From Ensifer sp. IC3342 (GTDB lineage Bacteria; Pseudomonadota; Alphaproteobacteria; Rhizobiales; Rhizobiaceae), in assembly GCF_020193655.1 (NCBI RefSeq), contig NZ_JADYVE010000003.1, positions 310,001 to 374,000 on the forward strand: a stretch of 64,000 nt of DNA, in the 5' to 3' direction. The translations under genes were made by a program, and so were the position numbers. Below are positions 14,729 through 23,320 of the stretch, piece after piece (within the stretch, counting starts at the first letter, position 1; each line of letters starts with the position of its first letter). Below the pieces are notes generated by a model. It saw only the letters and a list, made by a program, of their open reading frames with translations. It was not told where the DNA came from and made no database searches.

Positions 14729-16777
14729 ATGCTGAACGTGTCCTCGAAGGAAAACAAGGACGACCCGCTCGTGCTGTTCATGCCGTCGGGCAAGCGTGGG
14801 CGCTTCCCGGTCGGCACGCCGATACTCGACGCCGCGCGCTCCCTCGGGGTCTACGTGGAAAGCGTGTGCGGCGGACGCGCGACCTGCGGACGCTGCCAGG
14901 TTTCCGTCCAGGAAGGCAACTTCGCCAAGCACAAGATCGTCTCGTCGAACGACCACATTTCGCCGATCGGTCCGAAGGAGCAGCGCTACGCCAGCGTACG
15001 CGAACTCCCCGACGGCCGCCGTCTTTCCTGCTCCTCCCAGATTCTCGGCGATCTCGTCATCGACGTGCCGCAGGATACCGTCATCAATGCCCAGGTGGTG
15101 CGGAAGGCTGCAACCGACCGGGTGATCGAGCGCAATGCCGCCGTCCAGCTTTGCTATGTCGAAGTCGACGAACCGGACATGCACAAGCCGCTCGGCGATC
15201 TCGACCGAATGAAAGCGGTTCTCGAGAAAGACTGGGGCTGGAAAGACCTCCTTATCGCGCCGCATCTGATCCCGCAGGTGCAAGGCATCCTGCGCAAGGG
15301 CAACTGGGCGGTCACCGCCGCGATCCACCGCGACATGGATTCGTCGCGGCCCTTCATCGTTGGCCTCTGGCCGGGCCTCAAGAACGAGGCCTATGGCGTC
15401 GCCTGTGACATCGGCTCGACGACGATCGCCATGCATCTGGTGTCGCTCCTCTCCGGTCGCATTGTCGCCTCCTCGGGCGCGTCGAATCCGCAGATCCGCT
15501 TCGGCGAGGATCTGATGAGCCGTGTCTCCTACGTGATGATGAACCCGGATGGCCGCGAGGCGATGACCAAGGCGGTGCGCGAGGCGGTGAACGGCTTGAT
15601 CGGCAAGGTCTGCACCGAGGGCTCGGTCGACCGCCACGACATCCTCGACATGGTGGTCGTCGGCAACCCGATCATGCATCACCTCTTCCTCGGCATCGAT
15701 CCGACCGAACTCGGCCAGGCCCCCTTCGCGCTCGCCGTTTCCGGCGCGCTGCAATATTGGGCGCATGAGATCGACATCGAAATCAATCGCGGTGCGCGGC
15801 TCTATATGCTGCCCTGCATCGCCGGCCATGTCGGGGCGGACGCCGCCGGTGCGACCCTTTCGGAAGGCCCCCACCGGCAGGATAAGATGATGCTGCTTGT
15901 CGATGTCGGCACCAATGCCGAGATCGTGCTCGGCAACCGGCATCGCGTCGTCGCCGCATCTTCGCCGACCGGTCCGGCTTTCGAGGGCGCGGAAATCTCC
16001 TCCGGTCAGCGTGCCGCCCCCGGCGCGATCGAGCGCGTGCGCATCCACCCCGAGACGCTGGAGCCGCGCTTCCGCGTAATCGGCGTCGACAAGTGGTCGG
16101 ATGAGGAGGGCTTTGCGGAAGCCGCCGCCGCAGTCGGCGTCACCGGCATCTGCGGCTCGGCGATCATCGAGGTCGTCGCGGAAATGTACCTGACCGGGAT
16201 CATTTCGCAGGACGGCGTCGTCGACGGCGCCATGGCCGCGCGCTCACCGCGCATCGTGCCGAACGGCCGCACCTTCTCCTACCTTCTGCATGAGGGCGAC
16301 CAACGCATCACCGTCACTCAAAACGACATCCGGGCGATCCAACTCGCCAAAGCCGCGCTCTATGCCGGCATCAAGCTCTTGATGGAAAAGCAGGGTGTCG
16401 ACCATGTCGACACGATCCGCTTCGCCGGCGCCTTCGGCTCCTTCATCGATCCGAAATACGCTATGGTGCTGGGCCTGATCCCGGATTGTGACCTTACCGA
16501 GGTGAAGGCGGTCGGCAACGCCGCCGGCACCGGTGCGCTGATGGCACTCCTCAATCGCGGTCACCGTCGTGAGATCGAGGAAACGGTGAGGAAAATCGAG
16601 AAGATAGAGACGGCTCTTGAATCGAAGTTTCAGGAGCACTTCGTCAACGCCATGGCGATGCCGAACAAGGTGGATCCTTTCCCGAAACTCGCCACAGTCG
16701 TCACGCTTCCCGAGCGCAAGGTACTGGCGGACGATGGCGAAGGCGGCGGGCGCAGGAGGCGCCGCAGCCGGGAATAG
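14729..16777 (+). CDS. RACo-like ASKHA corrinoid activation protein with 2Fe-2S domain
   Basis: A 682-residue reductive activator of corrinoid enzymes. Residues 14-110 are a plant-type ferredoxin domain with Cys47, Cys53, Cys56 and Cys101 (CGGRATCGRC ... LSCSSQ). A linker follows, then the ASKHA ATPase part from about residue 225: VACDIGSTTIAMHL, VVVGNPIMHHLFLG, LLVDVGTNAEIVLG, GPAFEGAEI and the late FAGAFGSFIDPKYAM block. RACo proteins use ATP to drive one-electron reduction of inactive Co(II) to Co(I). Start ATG at 14729. A charged Gly/Arg tail ends the protein. This gene makes the cluster self-sufficient for corrinoid repair. Confidence 0.9.
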   Translation: MLNVSSKENKDDPLVLFMPSGKRGRFPVGTPILDAARSLGVYVESVCGGRATCGRCQVSVQEGNFAKHKIVSSNDHISPIGPKEQRYASVRELPDGRRLSCSSQILGDLVIDVPQDTVINAQVVRKAATDRVIERNAAVQLCYVEVDEPDMHKPLGDLDRMKAVLEKDWGWKDLLIAPHLIPQVQGILRKGNWAVTAAIHRDMDSSRPFIVGLWPGLKNEAYGVACDIGSTTIAMHLVSLLSGRIVASSGASNPQIRFGEDLMSRVSYVMMNPDGREAMTKAVREAVNGLIGKVCTEGSVDRHDILDMVVVGNPIMHHLFLGIDPTELGQAPFALAVSGALQYWAHEIDIEINRGARLYMLPCIAGHVGADAAGATLSEGPHRQDKMMLLVDVGTNAEIVLGNRHRVVAASSPTGPAFEGAEISSGQRAAPGAIERVRIHPETLEPRFRVIGVDKWSDEEGFAEAAAAVGVTGICGSAIIEVVAEMYLTGIISQDGVVDGAMAARSPRIVPNGRTFSYLLHEGDQRITVTQNDIRAIQLAKAALYAGIKLLMEKQGVDHVDTIRFAGAFGSFIDPKYAMVLGLIPDCDLTEVKAVGNAAGTGALMALLNRGHRREIEETVRKIEKIETALESKFQEHFVNAMAMPNKVDPFPKLATVVTLPERKVLADDGEGGGRRRRRSRE

Positions 16778-16828
16778 GCGCCGGCTCCGTCTCGTCCGCC
16801 TTGGCTCAGCGAACGGGAGAATGAACCC

Positions 16829-17473
16829 ATGGACAACGACAATCCCAGCCGGATCGTCCTTCTGAACGGCGCCCCGCGTTCGGGCAAGTCGAGCATCGTC
16901 GCCGTGATTCAGAAGACGTTCGACGGGGTCTGGATGAACCTTGGCGTCGACGTCTATATGGAGCGGATCACGCCTCGTCGGTTTTGGCCCGGTATCGGGC
17001 TGCGGCCGGGCGGCGAATTGCCGGAGATAGAACGCCTGGTGCCGGTGTTCTACGCGGCCCTCTACGAATCGATTGCAGCACACAGCCGCCTGGGCCTCAA
17101 CGTCGTCGCCGATGTCGGCCATCACGAAGCTTATGGCGAGCCGCGACATATCCTTGCCGATTGCGCGCGCCGTCTCGTCGAGCTACCGGTGCTCTTCGTC
17201 GGAGTACGCTGCACGATCGAGACGATAATGGAGAGGCGCAACCGCGGCCAAGCGGGCCGTGAGGGCCACTATCTTGCCGGTACTGAGGACGAGCCCGTGC
17301 CGCAACCGATCCTGGCCTGGCAGCGGGAGATACACCGCCCAGGTATCTACGACCTCGAAGTGAGCACGTCATCGGCCACACCGGAAGAATGCGCCGCTCT
17401 CATCCACAAACGGCTGCAGGACGGGCCGGTCGTGCCAACGGCATTTCAGAAATTGGCAGCGATGAGCATGTAG
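16829..17473 (+). CDS. P-loop kinase, chloramphenicol phosphotransferase-like
   Basis: A 214-residue P-loop protein with Walker A GAPRSGKSS at residues 13-21 and the CPT-family landmarks WMNLGVDVYM, PVFYAALYESIAAHSRLGLNVVADVGHHE and VLFVGVRCTIETIMERR. The Streptomyces enzyme phosphorylates chloramphenicol, but most relatives have unknown small-molecule substrates, so no resistance function is claimed. ATG at 16829 with GGGAGA upstream; 51 bases after the RACo-like gene, same strand, likely the operon's last gene. Confidence 0.75.
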   Translation: MDNDNPSRIVLLNGAPRSGKSSIVAVIQKTFDGVWMNLGVDVYMERITPRRFWPGIGLRPGGELPEIERLVPVFYAALYESIAAHSRLGLNVVADVGHHEAYGEPRHILADCARRLVELPVLFVGVRCTIETIMERRNRGQAGREGHYLAGTEDEPVPQPILAWQREIHRPGIYDLEVSTSSATPEECAALIHKRLQDGPVVPTAFQKLAAMSM

Positions 17474-17503
17474 TCGCGCACGAGCCCGCCGGACGGTTCC
17501 GAC

Positions 17504-18019
17504 TTAGCGCTCCGGTCCGGACGTCCCGAGCGGCACCGTCAGCCCGACCTTCACCCGGTCCATGGCAACAAAGGTGCGGAATTTCTTGACGTTGTTGTTG
17601 CCGAAGAAGAGGCGCCGCGTCAGCGCCTCGTAGTCGGCCATGGTCGCGACGACGATGATCAGGATGAAATCCGCCTCGCCGGTGACGTAGTAGCATTGCT
17701 GCACCTCCGGCGCGGCCGAAAACTCCGCCTTTGCGGCATCGATCAATTCGGCCGTCTCACTGATCACCTCGACCTCGACGAAGATCGTGATCGGCCGGCC
17801 GACCTTGACCGGATCGACGATCGCGCAATTGGCCGCGATCACACCAGCCTCCTCCATGCGCTTGATCCGCCGCTGTACCGCCGGCGCCGAGAGATTGACC
17901 GCCTCGCCGATCGTGCGCTGCGGCGTAGCATTGTCCTTCTGGAGGATCTTCAGGATTGCCAGATCGAAGGAATCGAGAGCGATTTCGGGAGTGGTTCTTG
18001 CCAACGGGAGAAGACTCAT
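17504..18019 (-). CDS. Lrp/AsnC-family transcriptional regulator
   Basis: A 171-residue regulator with an N-terminal helix-turn-helix (residues 15-65: DSFDLAILKILQKDNATPQRTIGEAVNLSAPAVQRR, read in segments) and a RAM/ligand domain (VSE..., VQQCYYVTGEADFILIIV, then LTRRLFFGNNNVKKFRTFVAM). Members usually sense amino acids. ATG at 18019. It diverges from the diaminopropionate ammonia-lyase operon (18169), whose substrate is an amino acid, so local control of that operon is very likely. Confidence 0.9.
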   Translation of the reverse strand: MSLLPLARTTPEIALDSFDLAILKILQKDNATPQRTIGEAVNLSAPAVQRRIKRMEEAGVIAANCAIVDPVKVGRPITIFVEVEVISETAELIDAAKAEFSAAPEVQQCYYVTGEADFILIIVVATMADYEALTRRLFFGNNNVKKFRTFVAMDRVKVGLTVPLGTSGPER

Positions 18020-18049
18020 GAAACAAACTTGCATTTTGAGGCGCAGAAT

Positions 18050-18072
18050 ACAGCGCAATTTTCGCGCGCTGT
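18050..18072. promoter_or_regulatory. Inverted repeat in the lrp/dpaL divergent promoter
   Basis: Perfect 7-bp arms ACAGCGC and GCGCTGT separated by nine AT-rich bases, 30 bases upstream of the lrp start and about 97 bases upstream of dpaL. Size and position suit an Lrp-family operator controlling both genes. Confidence 0.45.
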
Positions 18073-18168
18073 GCAATATATATTCGCCCACCTGAGAGGT
18101 TGAGGATCGGATCCGTGCGGAAAAACCCGCACACATTCCCCACCTCGCGACAATGAACGAGGGCGGCC

Positions 18169-19383
18169 ATGTTTCTGCTGAATACCCATCCCGACCATAA
18201 CAGCCCGCTCGACCCCGTCGATGCGGAAACACTTGGACAAGGCGGGGCCAAAACGGTCGAGCGCTTCCTCGCGCATCGCGCCAATCATGCCGAGACGCCG
18301 CTGCATGCATTGCCGGCGCTCGCCCGCGAACTTGGCGTCGGCGCGGTCCATGTCAAGGATGAGGGCCATCGGCTCGGGCTCGGCAGCTTCAAGGCGCTCG
18401 GCGGAGCCTATGCCGTGATCCGGCTGGTGCTGGAGGAGGCGGAACGGCGCCTCGGGCACCCGGTCGATATCGCCGAGCTGCATTCGCCGGAGGTGAAGGC
18501 GGTGGCGGCGACGATGACCTTCGCCTGCGCGACCGACGGCAATCACGGCCGTTCGGTGGCGCAAGGGGCCGAGCTTGTTGGCGCCAGGGCGGTGATTTTC
18601 GTACATGGCGGTGTCAGCGAGGCTCGCGTGGCGGCGATCTCCCGCTTCGGCGCCGAAATGGTTCGCGTAGATGGCACTTACGACGATACCGTCGCCGAAG
18701 CAGCGCGGGTTGCGACCGAGAACCGCTGGACGATCGTCTCCGACACGTCCTGGGCGGGATACGAGCGCATTCCCGGATTGGTGATGCAGGGCTACACAGC
18801 GATGGTCCGGGAGGCGTTGCGCCGACTGCCGGAGCCGCCGACCCACGTCTTCGTGCAGGCGGGCGTCGGTGGCGTCGCCGCAGCCGTCAGCGGTCATCTC
18901 GCACTTGCATTCGGCGACCGACGGCCGACCTTCACCGTCGTCGACCCTGTGCGCGCCGCCTGCATCTTCGAGACTGCGCGTGCCGGGCATCCCGTGAAGA
19001 TCGCCCATGGCGAGCCGACGGTGATGGCCATGCTCGAATGCTACGATCCCTCGCTTGTCGCCTGGCGGGTGCTCAAGCACGTCGCCGACGTCTTCATGAC
19101 CGTCGACGAGCAGGACGCCATTGCAGCGATGAACCTGCTGGCGCGCCCGTCCGGCAACGATCCGGCGATTGTCGCCGGGGAAAGCGGCGGCGCGGGACTG
19201 GCAGGCCTCATTCGGGCGGCGACCACCCCTGCCATCCGGGCAGCGATCGGCCTCGATGAAACCTCGCGCGTCCTGCTTTTCAACACCGAGGGTGCCACGG
19301 ATCCGCAGCGCTACGCCGAGCTTGTCGGCATGACCCCGGCGGAGGTCATTGGTCGCCGGCAGGCGCAAGGGGTGACGGCATGA
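18169..19383 (+). CDS. dpaL: Diaminopropionate ammonia-lyase
   Basis: A 404-residue PLP enzyme of fold type II, converting 2,3-diaminopropionate to pyruvate and ammonia. The Schiff-base lysine is Lys75 in LGSFKALGGAYA, followed by the phosphate/substrate region TDGNHGRSVAQGA, VFVQAGVGGVAAAV and the late GESGGAGLAGL. Length matches YgeX/DpaL (about 400). ATG at 18169. It overlaps the next small ORF by 4 bases (ATGA), and with the M20 hydrolase gene forms a three-ORF operon. The neighbouring hydrolase suggests use of acylated or amidated diamino acids; that is inference. Confidence 0.9.
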   Translation: MFLLNTHPDHNSPLDPVDAETLGQGGAKTVERFLAHRANHAETPLHALPALARELGVGAVHVKDEGHRLGLGSFKALGGAYAVIRLVLEEAERRLGHPVDIAELHSPEVKAVAATMTFACATDGNHGRSVAQGAELVGARAVIFVHGGVSEARVAAISRFGAEMVRVDGTYDDTVAEAARVATENRWTIVSDTSWAGYERIPGLVMQGYTAMVREALRRLPEPPTHVFVQAGVGGVAAAVSGHLALAFGDRRPTFTVVDPVRAACIFETARAGHPVKIAHGEPTVMAMLECYDPSLVAWRVLKHVADVFMTVDEQDAIAAMNLLARPSGNDPAIVAGESGGAGLAGLIRAATTPAIRAAIGLDETSRVLLFNTEGATDPQRYAELVGMTPAEVIGRRQAQGVTA

Positions 19384-19544
19384 GCGCCCTTTCCATCAAT
19401 GCTGAGCGGCTCCTCAGCCGCATCCGCGCCCTCGGCGAAATCGGTCGGGACGGCGATGGCAGGCTGGTGCGCCTCGCTGCCTCGGACGCGGATGTCCTGC
19501 TCGATGTCATCCAACGCCTAGCCGCTGAAGGAAAGATCCGATGA
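19380..19544 (+). CDS. 54-residue ORF resembling the N-terminus of an M20 Zn-dependent hydrolase
   Basis: It starts inside the dpaL stop (ATGA, 19380) and ends inside the start of the next gene (ATGA, 19541). The first 38 residues (INAERLLSRIRALGEIGRDG, then GRLVRLAASDAD) look like the N-terminus of hydantoinase/carbamoylase-type M20 amidases (HyuC/AmaB); the last 16 (VLLDVIQRLAAEGKIR) do not. This suggests either the relic of a deleted hydrolase gene kept in frame, or a small coupled peptide. Four-base overlaps at both ends favour active translation. Confidence 0.6.
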   Translation: MSALSINAERLLSRIRALGEIGRDGDGRLVRLAASDADVLLDVIQRLAAEGKIR

Positions 19545-20695
19545 CCGATCTCACGATGCTCGAAAGGGAAATGACGGAATGGCGGCGCGATCTTCACGCC
19601 CATCCGGAGTTCGGTTTCGAGGAGAAGCGGACCTCCGCCTTCGTCGCGGCGAAGCTCAGGGAGTTTGGCCTTGATGTCGCCGAAGGCATCGGCGGCACTG
19701 GCGTCGTCGGCACGCTCCGTCGAGGCAGCGGCAACCGCGCCATTGCGCTTCGCGCCGACATGGATGCGCTGCGCATTCCGGAACAGGGAGTGGCCGAGTA
19801 TCGCTCGCAAAACCCGGGCGTGATGCATGCCTGCGGCCACGACGGCCACACGAGCATGCTGCTTGGCGCCGCAAAGCTGCTCGCCGAAGACGGCGGCTTC
19901 GACGGCACCGTACGATTCATCTTTCAGCCAGCGGAGGAATGGGGCAAAGGCGCACTCGCGATGCTCGACGATGGCCTGATGGAGCGATTCCCCTTCGAAG
20001 AAATCTACGGCCTGCACAACATGCCGGGGCTTCCGGTTGGCCATTTCGAGACCCGTGCCGGCGCCATGATGTCGGCGGAAGACAATTTCGAAATCGTGCT
20101 CAAGGGGGTCGGCGGCCATGCCGCGCGTCCGCACGCCAGCAATGAGGTGCTGGTCGCCGCCTGCGCCCTCGTCACCAACCTGCAGACGATCGTTTCGCGC
20201 CGCTTAAGTCCCGCCGATATCGGCGTCGTCTCGGTCACCGAACTCATCACCGACGGCACCCGCAACGCCCTGCCCGGTCTTGCTCGCATCCTTGGCGATG
20301 CACGGAGCTTCCGGACGGAAGTGAGTGCCGAGATCGAGAAGCAGATGCGCGTAATCGCGGAAGGCACGGCACTGACCTACAACGTCTCCACCGAAGTGAC
20401 CTATACGCGCGAATTCGTACCCCTCCTCAACGACGCGGCCTTGGTGGAGGAAGCCTTCGCCGCCGCAAGAACCGTGTTCGAACCGGATCATATCGCCACC
20501 GCCCGCGAACCGATGACCGGCTCGGAGGATTTCGCCCGCTTCCTCGAACACGTTCCCGGTTGCTTCGTCTTCCTCGGAAACGGACGCGATTCCGCACCGC
20601 TGCACAATCCGACCTACGATTTCAACGACGCCGGACTGGTTCACGGCGCCCGTTTCCACGCCGCGATCGTCAGACAGCGTCTGCCGGTGAAATAG
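19541..20695 (+). CDS. M20-family amidohydrolase (hippurate hydrolase-like)
   Basis: A 384-residue zinc aminoacylase/carboxypeptidase. Metal-site motifs: RADMDALR, MHACGHDGHTSMLLGAAKLL and PAEEWGKGA; a dimerisation insert lies near residues 180-295 (GGHAARPHASNEV), and the final MTGSEDFARF and PLHNPTYDFND are typical. Such enzymes cleave N-acyl amino acids or short amides. ATG at 19541 overlaps the preceding small ORF. Together with dpaL this points to degradation of an acylated diaminopropionate-like compound, though the substrate cannot be read from the sequence. Confidence 0.88.
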   Translation: MTDLTMLEREMTEWRRDLHAHPEFGFEEKRTSAFVAAKLREFGLDVAEGIGGTGVVGTLRRGSGNRAIALRADMDALRIPEQGVAEYRSQNPGVMHACGHDGHTSMLLGAAKLLAEDGGFDGTVRFIFQPAEEWGKGALAMLDDGLMERFPFEEIYGLHNMPGLPVGHFETRAGAMMSAEDNFEIVLKGVGGHAARPHASNEVLVAACALVTNLQTIVSRRLSPADIGVVSVTELITDGTRNALPGLARILGDARSFRTEVSAEIEKQMRVIAEGTALTYNVSTEVTYTREFVPLLNDAALVEEAFAAARTVFEPDHIATAREPMTGSEDFARFLEHVPGCFVFLGNGRDSAPLHNPTYDFNDAGLVHGARFHAAIVRQRLPVK

Positions 20696-20801
20696 AACGG
20701 TACAGGCAAACTCAATGGGGCGCCGTGATTGACTTCGTCTGGCAGTAACGCAGGCGCCGCAATCGCGGTGGCGCCACTTCCGTTGCGCGCAAGCGTCTCC
20801 C

Positions 20802-20850
20802 GCGCCCAAGGACTTGGGCGCTCCTGGATTCCTGTGACAAGCACAGGAAT
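20802..20850. repeat. CACAGGAAT short palindromic repeat, copy 1
   Basis: Two hairpins in tandem: GCGCCCAAG-GA-CTTGGGCGC (20802-20821), then ATTCCTGTG-ACAAG-CACAGGAAT (20828-20850). The second unit recurs at 29370, 43700 (decayed), 48082 (decayed), 58096 and 58214. In the three best cases a locus-specific GC hairpin precedes it. Confidence 0.7.
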
Positions 20851-20890
20851 GAGGTGCGTTCAGCTACCGCTGGTCGACCGACGGCGGCCC

Positions 20891-22879
20891 CTATTTCTCC
20901 GGCATGCCCGCCTTCTTCATGCCTGCCGCCATGGTCTCGCGGAAACGACTGACGTCATGCAGCGAGGGAAGCGCGATATATTTGGCGATCGTGTAGTCGG
21001 GCTGAATGGCGAGAAACCGCTCGGCTGCCCAATGGGCGGTCTTCATGTCGTCGTTCATCGCGGCCCAGGCCGCCAATTGACGGTAGGCCCAGGTGACGTT
21101 CGTATGGCGCGTAACCACGTCCCGGGCGATCGCGACCGCCTCAGAAAACCGGCCGGCGAGCGCGTAGGCCGCCCCTAGCCCCATGCGCATGTTGAAGCCG
21201 AAGGGATCGAGCGGGCTGAGCCGCATCGCGCGCTCGAACCGTTCCTGCGCCTCGGCTGCCTGGTCCTGATAGATCCCGACCCAGGCGTACCGGGTCCAAG
21301 CCCATGCATTGTTCGGATCAATGGCAAGCGCGCTTTCGATGAGTGCTGCCGCCCTTTGCTGATCGCCAGACAGGCTGACCGCTGCCCCGCACGCGGTGAG
21401 CGCCGTCGGGTCGTCCTCGATGAGGCCGGATGCCCGATCGACGGCATCAAGTGTCGTCTGCAACTCGGCGGCCTGGTCTGGTGACCAGAGATAGGTGATG
21501 TTCAGCGCGTGGCACCAGGCAAGCAACGCATGCGCGCGGCCATATTTCGGGTCGAGTTGCAGCGCTTCCTGAAGCGTCTTCATCGCCTCCGCGATCGCAA
21601 CGGCGTTCTGGCCCCAAAGCTTGGGGAAGGCGCGCATTACCAGGTCGTAGGCTCTGAGGTTTGCGGGCGGCTTGCGCGTCGCGGATTCAATCTCCGCGTG
21701 ACGGACGGCCGGATGGATGGCGCCGGCGACCTGGGCCGCGATCCGGTCCTGGAACTCGAAGAGGTCCGCACCCGCCCCCTCGTAGCGATCCGACCACAGT
21801 TGCTTGCGCGACTCCGCATCGACCAGTTGCACGGAAATGCGCAGACGATCGCCGCCGCGCCGAACCGTGCCCTCCACCACATAGGAAACGCCGAGCTCGG
21901 CTCCCACTTCGCGCACATCGATGAAGCGGCCCTTGTAGGTGAAGGCCGACTGGCGGGCGATCACGAAGAAATCGCGAACGCGCGACAGCGCCGCGGTGAT
22001 CTCTTCGACGACACCATCGACGAAATAGTCATCCTCCTCCCTGCTCAGATTGTCGAACGGCATGACGACGACGGAGGGCTGCTCCCTTTCGCGTGGCACT
22101 GCGGCATGGGCATCCTTTTTCACGGCCGTGACGGGAGACTGCTGCGGCGGCGCTTCCGGAGGCGTTTCGATCAGTACCCGCGTCGCCGCCTCCGGCTCGA
22201 CGCCGAGTTCGCGTTGCAGCGCTTGGCGGCAGAGGAGGTATTGCCGCATGGCCGCATTCGCCTGCCCGCGATGCTGGTAGATCCGGATCATGGCGCGGTG
22301 CGCTTCCTCGGCGGCGGGCTCGGAGGCCAGCAGCCGTTCCGCCAGGTGCTCGCAGGCCTGCTCGCCCGCCGTGTCGCCGCCAGCCTTCAGATCGCGGCTC
22401 AGTCGCTCGACGAGCTGCAACGCCTTCTGCCGGTAGTTGCTGCGGTGCGGCTGGAACCATTGTTCGAGCTCGTCGGGAATCGAGGTCTCGGAGAGGAGAT
22501 CGCCGCGGTAAAGCTCCGCCGCAGCCGCAAGATTACCGATCCCGCCCTGTTCGATCAGGTGATCGAAGACCCAGAGGTCGGCCTCGCTTGAGCCGGCGGC
22601 AAGGCCGACCGTCTCAAGGTCGGACTCGATCTCGATCGCTGCGCGATTGCCGGCCGGGAAAGCGTGCCTGATGTCGACGAGCGCCTGGCGCAGGCTGTTG
22701 CGCGCTTGCGCCTCGCCACGCCCCGGCCAGAAGCTATCGGCCACCAGCGCTCGTCGCACGCCGCGGCGCCCTGCCAACACCAGGGCAGCAAAGACGAGCG
22801 CGGTCTTGCGCGTCGTGAACCGAACCGGTTGATCCGACGGCGAAACGACGGTGAGTTCCCCGAGCAACCGAATGCGCAT
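20891..22879 (-). CDS. BTAD/TolB-like/TPR transcriptional regulator
   Basis: A 662-residue protein. It begins with an OmpR-type winged helix (MRIRLLGELTVVSP, RKTALVFAALVLAG), followed by a BTAD helical domain (about 95-245, ending QALQRELGVEPEA), a TolB/FlgO-like segment (PSVVVMPFDNLSREEDDYFVDGV, then VEGTVRRGGDRLRISVQLVD) and about five TPR-like repeats. This resembles rhizobial adenylate cyclase-type regulators that lack a catalytic domain. ATG at 22879 begins the winged helix. It stands alone; target genes unknown. Confidence 0.8.
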   Translation of the reverse strand: MRIRLLGELTVVSPSDQPVRFTTRKTALVFAALVLAGRRGVRRALVADSFWPGRGEAQARNSLRQALVDIRHAFPAGNRAAIEIESDLETVGLAAGSSEADLWVFDHLIEQGGIGNLAAAAELYRGDLLSETSIPDELEQWFQPHRSNYRQKALQLVERLSRDLKAGGDTAGEQACEHLAERLLASEPAAEEAHRAMIRIYQHRGQANAAMRQYLLCRQALQRELGVEPEAATRVLIETPPEAPPQQSPVTAVKKDAHAAVPREREQPSVVVMPFDNLSREEDDYFVDGVVEEITAALSRVRDFFVIARQSAFTYKGRFIDVREVGAELGVSYVVEGTVRRGGDRLRISVQLVDAESRKQLWSDRYEGAGADLFEFQDRIAAQVAGAIHPAVRHAEIESATRKPPANLRAYDLVMRAFPKLWGQNAVAIAEAMKTLQEALQLDPKYGRAHALLAWCHALNITYLWSPDQAAELQTTLDAVDRASGLIEDDPTALTACGAAVSLSGDQQRAAALIESALAIDPNNAWAWTRYAWVGIYQDQAAEAQERFERAMRLSPLDPFGFNMRMGLGAAYALAGRFSEAVAIARDVVTRHTNVTWAYRQLAAWAAMNDDMKTAHWAAERFLAIQPDYTIAKYIALPSLHDVSRFRETMAAGMKKAGMPEK

Positions 22880-23049
22880 GCGCTGGCTCCATTCAGAAAA
22901 TACGAGCCACGTTAGCATTGATTGCGCTCGATTTAACGCAGATTTAGCGCTTGTCCCCTTCGGCCTCACCCGCATTTCACTCCCGCCTGAACAGCGGCAA
23001 AGCGCGGCCGTGGCAAGCTCCCTCCATCAGTTCGAAGATGGAGGCCGAA

Positions 23050-23301
23050 ATGGCTACGACAGACTATCACTCCGGATACGCAGCCCACACCGGCGATATC
23101 GTCCACGCTCTGAAAGAGCGCCTCGCCTCTGCTGCAGCTGACTTTGCAAAACAGCGCCGGCACGCGCGGACACTGAGAGCGCTTAAGACCCTCAGCCCCG
23201 ACGAGCTGCAGGACATCGGCTATCCGGCAGACGCGCTTGAAGCAAAGCCCGCGATCGACATCAAGGCGGGCCTGATGACCACCTTGATGTCCATGCGGTG
23301 A
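23050..23301 (+). CDS. DUF1127-type small protein
   Basis: An 83-residue protein ending in a YjiS/DUF1127-like module: RRHARTLRALKTLSPDELQDIGY, followed by an unusual hydrophobic extension (IDIKAGLMTTLMSMR). ATG at 23050 with GGAGG five bases upstream. Proteins with this Arg-rich motif are tied in alphaproteobacteria to RNA turnover and phosphate or carbon metabolism. It lies just after the BTAD regulator, on the other strand. Confidence 0.75.
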   Translation: MATTDYHSGYAAHTGDIVHALKERLASAAADFAKQRRHARTLRALKTLSPDELQDIGYPADALEAKPAIDIKAGLMTTLMSMR

Positions 23302-23320
23302 GTTGGGCGCAGCCGAGACC

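Noticed and set aside
16829..17473. Chloramphenicol resistance function for the P-loop kinase
   Set aside because: Family resemblance does not prove the substrate, and context is the C1 operon; only the fold is claimed.
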